A stretch of 64,000 bases of DNA from Lineolata rhizophorae (lineage: Eukaryota; Ascomycota; Dothideomycetes; Lineolatales; Lineolataceae), in assembly GCA_010093515.1 (NCBI GenBank), contig MU001671.1:195429-259428 (forward strand), in the 5' to 3' direction. Below the pieces are notes generated by a model. The model saw only the letters and a list, made by a program, of their open reading frames with translations, was not told the DNA's origin and ran no database searches. Below, one piece after another: positions 43,292 to 53,900 of this stretch. Made by a program: the position numbers and the translations under genes. Positions within the stretch are counted from its first letter, which is position 1. Each line of letters opens with the position of its first letter.

Positions 43292-46090
43292 ATGGGCCTT
43301 CCGTAAGTTTGCGTCTTTCGCGCTCCTTGCTTACTTCCCGCCGACTCGCGTCCCCGAAACCCCCGTCCCCGTCTCGATGCAGCGCTTCGCGACGTCTCGC
43401 CGCGTTTGTCGCGTACGCGACGGCAAACATTATCGTGTTATCGCCATGGCGGCTGCATCAGAGCGCGCCGCGACGGCTCCTCTCCACCGCTGCCTTGCAC
43501 CCTCAGGCCATTGCTCCTTCCCTCGGCAAAGCTTCCGGCCTCGTCTCAGCTCTGATACTGAACGCATCGCCACAGAATCTGGCGCGCGCCGTCGCCGTCC
43601 CAGGCCAGCAGGCCGAAGGACGGTGCGTCCTCGAGCGGCAACAAGCCTCCCGCGGATGTCGCAGCCGCGTCAACGCGTTCGCCCATCCGGCGCCACGCGC
43701 GCGACACGCCTTCCTCGAGTTCCCATCGCGACTACTACCACGCGCGCTCGTCGCGACTCCCCGGCCATCCGTTCAGAGAGATGCGTCGACGCGTGTCGTC
43801 CGACGCGGCCAGACCGTTTGGCTCCGCTGGCACTGGCGCAAGCTCTAGCAATGGTGGCTTCCCCGTTTCGCGTCAGGGTAATATTAGTACCAGTAGCGAG
43901 GACGATGGACCGCGCGCTCGCGCTGAGCCACCCAGGAGCCGTTTCGGGTCCCTCGCCGGCGATATGGTCGACATGATCTTCAGCATGGGTGGCCAGATCC
44001 CTCCGGACGGCTACACGGCCCACGTTGGTCCTAACGGCGACCTGCGCGCGCGGACTCTTCAAATCCACAACGCTCTCGCGGCAAGGAACCATGCCTCTAT
44101 GCGTGACCGCCATGATTCCCTTTTCGACCCGCTGGCACCCCCACCCCCGCCACCGCCGCCTCCGGCGCGCCGTATGCTCCCGCCATACAGCCCCCATTTC
44201 GCGCCGGCGCAGCACGCCTCGGCCACCTTTCCTGATGCACGCATTCCTCCATCGATTCTCCCGAGCCCGCCGCCTCCGCCACGCTCCTCCTCTCGCACGC
44301 TCGATTCCCTCCCGCGCCCCGGGTGGAGCGACCACAATAACCGCCCAGGCTCCTCTTCGTCCATGTCTTCTGGCGAATATGGCGGCCCCTTTAGCATCAT
44401 CCCCGCCCTCCGTCGCCATGGTCAGCGCAGCACGGACGAATTCCGCCGCGAATTCGACAGGATCCGTACCGCCCACCAGCGCCGCGGTTTCGACGAGTCG
44501 CTCCCAGACACCATCTACTGGTCTCCGCTCGTGCACAACCGCGACATCGAGCGCTACAGCGACGACGAGAACAACAGCCAGTCTGGCGTCCCTCCGGGCG
44601 GTGCACACCATCACAACAATCACCATGACGGGGAGCTAGACGGCCCCGCTCCTCGATTCGACAACGACGATGATTTCCCGCCCCTACGCCGCGCCGTCGG
44701 CCATCCACCTCATCCCGCGCCGGTGCCCGGCCGCCGCCCCTTCGTCGTAGACGGGCCATTGCCTCCGTTGCCCCCTTCGCAGCTGCGCCTATCCTGGGTC
44801 GCCACCGACGACCACCAGGCTGACGTCGACGGTCTTGGGGACCGCAACCGCAGTCCCTCGCCCCGTGGCGATGCCGACGAGGGCCTCCCCGGCATCGGTG
44901 AGCTACTCGCGGGGCCTCGTCGCGCGCGGCCGGAAGTGCCCTGGGAAGAAGCCATGGAGGAGCGCATGGTGGACGGGCCCGTAGGCGACGGCAACGGTGA
45001 CGGCGACGCCGCTGAGGACGACGACTGGGACTCCATGACGCGCAACGTGGTCCCAGATACGCAGCTCCCATCGGCGGGCTCGAGCTTCGCGTCGGCCGCC
45101 GCGTCAGCGTCCTTCTCGGCCGGCGGCAGCAGTGCCAGTGGCAACAGCAGTAGCAACCACAACAGCGGCTCCTCCTCTGCCGCCACTGTCGCCACCTCGG
45201 CGCCGACGGGCGCCGTACCCCCGTCAGCCACCCGCGATAGCTCTGGCGGCAGCAGTGCAGGATCGCACCGCTCCGGGTCGGCGACGTCGGAAGAAGACGC
45301 ACACACGCACATCACGGTGCCGTCGCCGGTGCGGCAAGAGGGGCAGCGGCAACGACGGCGGCCGATGCGCTCTAGCGAGCTGCGGGAGGCGCGGCGGCGG
45401 CTACGGCGCGCCGACGAGGGGCTCGCGTATCGCGAATTGCCGTTTGGGTTCTTTGAGAACTGGCCGCTCGCGGAGGAGGATGAGGACGAAGATGGCAATG
45501 GGAATGAGGAGGATGAAGAGTGTGATATGACGGACGAGGACGGGGAAGATGGCGACGAGATGGATAGCGGGGCCGATATGGAAGACGAGGAGGACGAGTG
45601 GGACGTGGCGCTCATGTGGGCTTTGAGCGGAGGCTATGACGATGACACCGAGGATGACGAGATGGGCGGAGACGGGTTCGGCACCGAGGGCGATGGCGAG
45701 GAGCACGACCATGAGCACGACCACGACCCCGTCCACGTGCATGGGCCCGGCCACAGGCACCATCACGGCTCTGTCCGACCTCCCCCGCACACCCGCGCCG
45801 GGCGCCTCTGGGCCCCGCTTCCGCCGCCGCCGCAGCCGCCCCCCGCACCCCCGCGCCGCCAGCCCGGTCGCTACGCGCCCAACGTGCGTGCGCACGGCCA
45901 CGACGCGCGCGCCTTCGTGCGGAGCTACCACAGTTACGCGGGGCGGCGGGACGGGGCGCGTGAGGGGAACGAGGGCCCCGTGGACGCGGACTTGGAGACG
46001 ATGAGGGGCATCGTGGAGAGGTTGGCGCGGAGGCAGGATATCCCGGATGAGTTTTGGGTTAGTGCTGGGTTGGCTGTTGCGAGGAGGTGA
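43292..46090 (+). CDS. Large acidic low-complexity fungal protein
   Basis: The main frame from ATG 43781 encodes 769 residues, but the same frame is open further upstream to 43558. A better model starts at ATG 43292 with an 11-nt exon (43292-43302, encoding MGL and part of P), a 273-base intron with a GTAAGT donor, actgaac branch site and ccacag acceptor, and exon 2 at 43576-46090. The joined product has 841 residues and adds a coding-like N terminus (IWRAPSPSQASRPKDGASSS). The protein is rich in Pro, Ser and Asp/Glu, with acidic tracts at about residues 620-720 (DEDEDGNGNEEDEECDMTDE) and His-rich repeats after them. The C terminus, ETMRGIVERLARRQDIPDEF with WVSAGLAVARR, is the only ordered-looking part and resembles tails of other uncharacterised fungal proteins. 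Function unknown; probably nuclear or a scaffold, by composition only. Confidence 0.7.
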
Positions 46091-47356
46091 TGGGAAGGAG
46101 AGAGTGTGTAGAGGGGTAGGTGGGGTGTGGGATGTGGGAAGGGAGGGGGCCGAAAAGTATTGGGTCTCTTTATTTTCCATTATTTTTCTTGCTAAGTTGT
46201 GCCCGTTGTATTCCGTTCTGTAGGCTTTGGCCCGGTTTCTTGTCTCTCCTAGTCGAAGAGGTAATGTTTTTTTTTCTTTTCTGAAGAGCAGGCAGAGACA
46301 CAGAATGGTCTCGTGGAAGAGGGCGGTGGCCATCCGTGTATTTGTATGGCGCCGCCATCCATGGCTTGCTCTGTTTATTTCTTCCGTTTTGCGGTTTCTT
46401 GTATGAATACGGCGAACTGGGGCGTCATTTTGTCTCTTCCGGCTCAGGCTACGGCGCTGGGTTTATTTTCAAATTCTCTGTTATCGGGCAGACTGGGAGG
46501 CTTTGTTTTTGCTTTTTTTTGTCCATTTTCTTTTGCAGTTTCTCGACGTAAGTATTTTTATTTTTGCGTGGTTTTCCAAGACTTTCCTAGCTTGGGCTTG
46601 GCTTTGACTTTTACTTTTGCGTACTTTGTCTTGTCCTTTGCTACTTTGCGAGTCGGACTTAAGACGGACTGACTGGTTCCTTCGTCTTGGGCCGGCTAAA
46701 CAAAAATGGAGGTCGTGGATGGTTTTGTTTGTTCTGTTTGGGTTGGTGGGAGATTGCGAAAGGGGATTGAACAGTTTGGCTGAACAGAGAACGCTTGGTC
46801 CGAGTTTGAGGAGGGAAGTGTAGTTGCGAAAATTCTTCTGAGAGTTCTTCATTTTTCTTGGTGCTATACTTCTTTGTATTATTATTGCTGGAGTTGGGTT
46901 TGTCTTGTGAGAAGTTGAGCAGTAGGACATAATGGTCAGTAAAGTATTGGTATCACGTTGAAGAATCAAAGAAGTTTCTCGAAGATATGGCCGGTCTCGG
47001 TGATTCTCATGACCTGCAAGAATGAAAACTGGAGAAGATTGCTTGGTGCTTGAGATGCTACCTTGCATTCCTAGAGAATCCGGAAACATCGTGTCAGTCA
47101 GGGTCCAGTTGGATACCGCTCATCAGAACTAGGAACTACCACGAAAGGCCGCAGTGAAGGAACAGGTGAATGACCACGGATGTCAACCCAGATAACCCGT
47201 CCGAGTCAGTCGATTTATGAACTAGAGTACAAAGCTGCTCCACCGGATGCTCCCATTTTCACATCTTCATACCGTCCCTGGATTGCCTGCTTCGACATCA
47301 GACCCGCCGCCTCCTTACACCTCAGTTCCGTTCTCGACTCGAAGAGATGGGAGGGG
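46091..47356. other. Intergenic between convergent genes
   Basis: Very T-rich 3' flank of the large gene (46150-46680), then mixed DNA. No gene recognised. Confidence 0.45.
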
Positions 47357-47379
47357 GAGAGAGAGAGAGAGAGAGAGAG
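47357..47379. repeat. (GA)n microsatellite
   Basis: About eleven GA units just past the stop codon of the DUF1761 gene, within its probable 3' untranslated region. Confidence 0.85.
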
Positions 47380-47383
47380 CCGC

Positions 47384-48164
47384 CTAATCAAAGGGGTTGG
47401 TGCGCGTGCCCCACCAGGTGAGGAACATGCTGAGGCCGACCGTCTCGAAGACGCGCGCCACGGCGCCCACGGCAACCGTGTCCAGCGGCCGCTTCTCCGT
47501 CACGAGCTGCGAGATGATCTTCAGACGCAAAAGTCAGCAAAACCGCCTTCGCTCTGAGCCGGAGAGGACACATGACGCCGTCCTAGCAGCAAAAAAAAAA
47601 AAAAAAAAAAAGAGAAACGTACCGCAGGCGCGCTACTCGCGGCGAAAATCAGCCCGCCCAGGTACGCGGCGCCCTTGTAGCTCAGGGTGCCCGTGGCGTT
47701 GATGAGGGCGCCGACGCCGTAGGCCTGGATGGCGGAGCCGGCCAGCGACGAGGACCAAGTGGCGGCGGCGGTGGCGGCCTCCTTGCTGCGGAAGAACTCC
47801 TCCTTAGAGTCGGCGGCCCTGGCGCGCTGGTAGGTTTCGCCGAAGATGGGGCCCATGACGGCGAGGGAGGCGGTGTGGTTGAAGACGGTGCCGAGGGCGA
47901 TGGCCGAGGGCTTGACGGGCGGGAGGTCTGGCGGGGGAGGGGGTTGGTTAGTTGGGTTGCTTGGTGGGGCGATGCGCGGTATGGTTCTCGTGGCAAGTGG
48001 AAGCTTGGGTGGTGAGTGCAGTTTGTTGGTGTTGCGCGATGGAGCTGCGGGAGCGCACCCAATCGCTGCTCAATGCCTCAATCGTCCCCTGACTTTTCCT
48101 AAAACCGTGGTGTGGCCACAAGACGAAATAGAAGCCGTCGAAACTTACAGCTTAGCGTCGTCAT
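47384..48164 (-). CDS. DUF1761-type small membrane protein
   Basis: Three exons on the minus strand (48164-48149, 47927-47623, 47518-47384) join in frame to 151 residues. The start is a 16-nt exon (ATG ACG ACG CTA AGC T) with a GTAAGT donor. The protein reads LPPVKPSAIALGTVFNHTAS, then MGPIFGETYQRARAADSKEE, GALINATGTLSYKGAAYLGG with LIFAASSAP, and ends VTEKRPLDTVAVGAVARVFE with TVGLSMFLTWWGTRTNP. Several hydrophobic helices suggest four membrane spans. The order of blocks matches fungal DUF1761 proteins (Pfam PF08570), whose role is unknown. Intron 2 contains a 21-base homopolymer (A on the plus strand) close to its donor. Confidence 0.8.
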
Positions 48165-50066
48165 TGTGACAGTTGTGCTGTTTTAAATCGAACTGGTTTC
48201 GATTTCAACAGGTGTAGCAGTCGAGTGATGTTGCGTGTCGTGAAGCGCACTTCAGTGTTGTAGCAGTTACAAGTAGAAAGTCTGTAGTCGACCAAGAAGC
48301 AGAACAAAACGAGGAATCAAGCCCTTTTGAACCGCCCGCACCGCCCGCGGCGGCCGCTTCCCCGCCGTCATTCGCGGCGGTCACGCACCGGCAAACAAGC
48401 ATCACCAGTGACGTTATGATGAAGACGCACATGACGCTCCGACCAACCGGGCAACCGCGCCACAGGCGCGAACGCCGCGCGACGACCTCCTGCGCCCGAC
48501 GCGACTGAATGGATACTAGCCCGCCCGCGCCGAGGACGCGCCTCGGGCTTTGGTTCCTTGATCGGCTTTGTGCTAGCCAGTCTCGCGCGCGGGCCCGGCC
48601 CACGCGGCCGAGGCTGCGGCCGGCGCGCACGTGATGGTCAGGTGACGTGCGGGCATGGGTGATGGCGCCCTTGCGTCATCGTCGGTAGCGTCTGGGCCGG
48701 AGGCGACCGACTGAATGTTCGAGACGAATCGCTGGGTGATCGTGATGGCATGTTTGGCTTGCTACTTGCTGCGATCGGAGAGCTGGGCGGTCCAGTTGGT
48801 CCCAGTCGGTGTTGGAGAGACGAGATGGCTGGGTTACCTTGCCTGCGGATCTGGTAAACCACTGCATCGAGCGCGCACTGACATGTTGAACGATAAGTTG
48901 AATTACAACATGGCGTAGTATTAAGAATGGCTAAACCCTTTGCAAAAAGGGCCTCGCAGTGTAGGTGACATTAGCCTTGTATCTCCGAGAAGTCGAGTCG
49001 CCCTGCATCTGGGGATGGCGACGCTCACTTCAACCGCCTTACCTGTCCTCAATCGTACGCGAATCTTTGCTCTTTGTGCGCGGTAGAATGAGATAAGAAG
49101 TCGAGACCAGCGCCTCCGCTATTCATTCTCTCCAGCAGCCAATACCTACCTTTCGGTCTTTGGAAGCCAAGGCCGGAGACCGCTCATTCGTCAAATGTGC
49201 AGGCTGGCATGAAGCTTATCTGCAATGCCAGCGGCCGGAAACTTTAAATACCGCACGAATCCAGGTCTCGTCCCACTAGGCAAAGCCAAATCTCTCTTGA
49301 TACTTTCTATCTCAGACCCCAAAGGATCAATCTGGAAAAACACCCATCAGTTCCGCTCACCGCGATAAAAGAGAAAAGAGGCAAAGACAAGCCTTGTGGA
49401 ACCATGCGTGACAACATCAAGTGAAAGCGCAACAGACAGGAGCAAAACTAGGAACTTGATATCCAAGGAAAAGAATCGAATGCAAAACAAAAGAAGCGGG
49501 ATATTATGGATGAAAAATCCAGTCTTGTCATGAAACGCAAAAACAAAGCAAGATGGTTGCAGTTTTCCCAAGTTCTTGGTCTTCCTGGGAACGTCTCAAA
49601 CGGACTGATTTCGTTAAATGTCTTCTAAACCACGCTTTCGTTTCGGCAAAACTTGGCCAGAATGAGAAGATGCCATAGACGAGCATCCGGAACCGAAAGT
49701 AAGCAGAATCCAAAGGAGCGGATAGACGACGCTACGGGGAGACGATTCCCATGGGACAACAAACGGGCCGGAGCATCTGGTACGAACCACCGTGGGCACC
49801 AGCGTAGCGCAACCGCAGCCGCTCACGTTGCCGGGAGCCGCATCGCTCCGAAAGAAAACAAGAATCATCTGAACACACACCCGTGGTCTGGCTAAGCTCG
49901 GCCCCAAGCCTCTCAGGCCACAAAACCCGGATAGCGCCTTAACCACCAGCAGGCACACTTCGAACGGAATCCAAACCACGCGCAACCCAGCACGCCCCGG
50001 GGCGAAGCCCCTCGACCGCAAAACCAAGTTCGACTTCGCGCAGCTTCGCGCAGCAACCAACGGGCC
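48165..50066. other. Intergenic
   Basis: The upstream region of the DUF1761 gene, GC-rich around 48310-48640. 48640-50060 carries only overlapping frames without domains; the part just before 50067 is the 3' flank of the next minus-strand gene. Confidence 0.4.
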
Positions 50067-50782
50067 TCAAACCCTCGTGCCAAAGATGCCCTTCTCGGCC
50101 AGCGTGGCCGCCCTGCTCCCCCTCCGCGTGAACGTCGCATCCTGGCCCGTCATGCGCCTGCTGAGGGCGCGCTCGACCTTGGCCCCGAGCGCCAGCTTGC
50201 TCATGTTATCCGTCTTCTCGGAGCTGAGGGCGTAGCGCTGCTGGGCGAGGCGCTTGTCCTCGAGGCGGGCGAAGCCGGCGTTCCAGCTCTTGATCTCCTG
50301 GGCCCGCGGGTCGGCCCCGTTGCCGCCGACCCCGCCCGCCGTCGATGTGCTCAGCATCGTCGTCTCCGACGCGTGCGAGGGCGCGATCGACGGCGCTAGC
50401 GTGGGCGTCGCGCTGTAGGTCGAGAGTCGCGTCGAGGCGCGCTTGTCGGCGGCGCTGTGCCCGGCGGCGCTGTGCACGGGCGCCGGCGTGGTGGGAGACG
50501 ACGTGGTGATGGTGGGCTGGGCAGAGGGCGGCTCGGAGTCGCTCTGTGGGTGAAGAGGGGAGTTTATCGCGTTAGTAAATAATTGCGAATGCGCGGCCGT
50601 AAGACTGGGCGAATGGATGGTTGTGTCGGCCTTGGGACCGCGAGCGACGCCGCAGGATGCAAGCATCTCGGTCGGCTTGAGCCACCGACGATCACCCTGC
50701 GGGACGGAAGCGCCAAAGGAGCGGAAGGGTGAGTAAAACTCACAGGCAGGATCGGCCGAGCGGAGTCCGGTAACTGGTCCAT
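50067..50782 (-). CDS. Small Ser/Thr-rich fungal hypothetical protein
   Basis: Minus strand. Exon 1 (50782-50744) encodes MDQLPDSARPILP and ends at a GTGAGT donor. The favoured acceptor at 50544 (cacccacag, with a perfect tactaac branch site 30 bases before) gives exon 2 at 50543-50067 and a product of 171 residues. A closer acceptor (cccgcag near 50700) is also in frame and would add about 50 residues with a 42-47 base intron. The middle is Ser/Thr/Pro-rich and disordered. The C-terminal part is helical and basic, with AQEIKSWNAGFARLEDKRLA, LSSEKTDNMSKLALGAKVER and ALSRRMTGQDATFTRRGSRA. No family or function recognised; the ordered C terminus suggests a real gene. Confidence 0.6.
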
Positions 50783-53700
50783 TGTGGATGACTATTGTTC
50801 ACGCTTGGACGACGAAATTCGGGGGAAACGGCGTTGTTGTTATTGTTTGCGCTGTAGGTAGAGGACAAAGTGGCGGGCGCGGCAATGTTGTTCGTTCGAA
50901 CAAAGGGCTCTCAGGAGTTGGGTCGAGAGAGATTGCGATTGCCGAGCGAGCGTTGTTTAGGGTTATATGTCGGACGCAGAGCAATTAAAAAGAAAACAAA
51001 TCGGGGAAGCGAAGAAAAAAGAGGTCGACTTTTGATTCCCCTCGTCGCAGGAGCGTCTTTTCAACCGTATACGGCGAACAAAAACAAATGTTCGCCCTCT
51101 TCGCGACCAGCGATCGGAACCGAGGCTGGAGATGTGCAGTGCGCCGCGGTACGGAGCAGTAAAAGTAGAAGAAGAACAGAGCACCAGCTGGGACGCAAAC
51201 GCCGGGCGGACTGCTAGCGGTCTAAAACGTCGGCTGTGCAATCGCAGTTTCACAACCCCAACGGTCCGAGCTGCTGACCAGTCTCCCAGCCAGCGGAGCC
51301 AGCTCTCCCTTTGTACGTATGTAGGCAGGTGGATCGGTAAGGGGGATCGGCAGAGACAAACCAAGTCGGCTACCTGGGTGGTCTCGTGGGAAGCACGAGG
51401 GAATTGCGCGCTTCGGCTTGGCGAGGACCCACGATGCCCTGGAAGCGATCGACTCTTGGTGGTTGGGGGCACTTATGACATGAATCGAAGCGCTCTCCGC
51501 TATCTCTTCTTTCTGAGTTTTTGTTTCCGATTCTGCGGGAAGGGCGTCTGATGCCAGGAAGATACACAGGTTTAAAAGTGGGCTTGGTTATTTTGGCGCA
51601 CCCGTCGCAGCGCCCGCCCTTGCTTCTTATTATCTATTACGGGCCCGCATCCGGAGCTGGGGGCCCCTAGGCAGCACACCCTCCCACACCCAGCAAAGAC
51701 TTGGCCACAAGACAGAGGGAGAAGAGGTGGAAGACAACCAGGCCGCGAGCCGAAAGCGACGAGGCTAGGTGCCCGCATGGCCCGCTGGATGGTGCGGCAA
51801 GGAGGCGCCAGGAATGCAAGCCGGTGGCTTTCCTATCCGAGCGGGCTGCAGAGGCGGGCGCGCACCCCGGGGTGGATTGGCGCCCGTGATTTGCCGGCGC
51901 TTTACGACGCCGCGGCCCCATCCCGTCCCATGCCCGTTGCCACGAGGAGAACACGTTTTTCTCATGCTCGCGAGGCCGCCGTCCGTCGCATGCATATGTA
52001 CTGTACATATCCGGCCCAGCCCGCCGGCGGCGGCGGCGGCCGTCCTGACAGGCGTCCGCTGTCCAGGGCGATTTATTTGGCTCTATTCGCTCACGCTTTT
52101 CCCCTACCGCACGCCTTTGTGACGGGGTGGAAACCAGGTAGTCTGTTCTACACATGTAAGAGCGCAGCAAGGCACCACCGCCAGTTTTCCCTTGCAGAAG
52201 TGGTGTTTCTGGGCCCCTTCATCCCCGGGACGGGCCCTATTCGCGGCGAGGCCCGGCGGCGCGCGCATCCCTTGCGTCTGTCTGCGCTTCGCGCGGGGAC
52301 CAATTGGGCTGCGGCCGGGGACTTCTCGGGAATCGGAATGGGGCGTCGCTCGTCTTCGCGGGCGCTATCTCGTGGCTAAAACACTCGTTCCGCGTGCGAC
52401 CCGGGGGCACCGGGGGGGTGGGAGGAGGGGAAGGGGGGCCAACGAGAGACTGGAGAAGGCTTCGTGTGTTTCGTTTCTTTTTCGAACGGTGAGGCCGCCA
52501 AGCTCGCGTGGGCGAGCGGAGAATGACGGCGTGCATCTAGGAAGTCCCGCCCTTCTTTCTCAACCTAAGCCCGAGAAGACGGCACTACCTATGTATGTAG
52601 TTGCTCCTCCTGCAGCCGTGTGACGTGGCCAAGGAGGGCCGACCTTCCCTTCTTGATTGGCGATTGATGAGATAAATTGAAGCTCGGCGACCGATCTCGC
52701 ACTGCCTACGTACACACCGCAAAGCAAGGGGTAGTAGCAAGGCGTTGTGAGGTAGAGCAGGTGAAATGATACCTCCGTGCTAGCTCACGGAACGTACTAC
52801 GTACTTTAGAGTGTCTTCGATGCGTCACGGCGCCGTTGATCGCCGAACGTTTCCTGTTCACGCGAGATGATGAATTGACTGAACCCCGACTCAGGACAGT
52901 GGACTGAACCATCGGCCGAGCGCGGGCGAGCGAATCACCTTCCCGCGATGGGTGGGTTGTCGCTCTGAGCGCTCCTTTTCCATGCGTCGTCCCCGCAGCC
53001 CCTAGTCCTATATCGCAAGCACATATATTGTAGACACCTGCACAGATGCTGTAAGATGCTGTACCTGCCCGCCACCCCAATCGCATTCGTCCCGGCCCCC
53101 TAACCAGTTTCCAGGCCACGTTGTTTGGTGCTTGGAACTCATTGCTTTTTCAATAGACTGACTGGCATAGAACGGTTGAAAGTGCTGGATCAAAATGCGG
53201 CCCCACTCTCTCCATGCTAATGTCCATTTTGCTCGCTTCGTTCCACAGGGATTATTCCTGAGTGCGTCTATAGCGGACGATGCTAAACCTCAGCATCTCG
53301 ACACTAATAATGCGCTTCCCAACTGTCGCAGGAGTCCGCCGCGGGCTGCCGTCAGCCTCTTCTGCGTTCCAACATTACAGACATACCCATCCTAGCCCTG
53401 GTATCGCTGATCCTGCAAGACGTTCTTTTTCAGGCACATGCACACGTGTGCGCACATGTCTCTGAGACGGCGGATTTTCGAGACTTCCCCCGTCGAGGCT
53501 CCTTCTCCGTTCCCGGTTTATACCCAGAAACACAGGCGTCCGGGGAGAGAGAGAACAGGAGCATTGAGTCGCAGGAAAAAGCACAACAGACATTCTTCCT
53601 TCCCGTTTCAGCCACACGTTCACGCAGCACAGACCGTTTTCGGTGGAAATAAGAAAGGGTCCAAATTTGGAGGACGGGAGAGACCGCAAAACTGGGCCGC

Positions 53701-53900
53701 TTACCTTGGTTCTGTGCGACGTCGTGGGGTCGGGTGGGGGACCTTTTTGGGCCCCAAGTATCATGGAACCGGGCCGCCGTCCGGGAAGTCCCGCTGTCCC
53801 GTCTACGTAGTACGTACACGGTGCGCCGCGGCGTGCACGGGAAGCAGCCGTACAAAAATAGGTAAGCAGGCACCTACCTAGGTAGACGCATGCCTACTAC
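50783..53900. other. GC-rich intergenic block
   Basis: The upstream region of the small gene at 50782, then GC-rich DNA (51600-52500) with overlapping frames on all strands and no domains. CTACGTAG octamers and related tacgta motifs cluster near 52700-52810 and 53803-53904. No gene that I can support. Confidence 0.4.

Noticed and set aside
44397-45302. Long minus-strand frames inside the large acidic-protein gene (also 43670-44626, 44710-45615, 45401-46333)
   Set aside because: They are shadows of a GC-rich, codon-biased gene on the other strand. Their products are Arg/Ser-rich without domains, while the plus-strand frame has matching splice signals.
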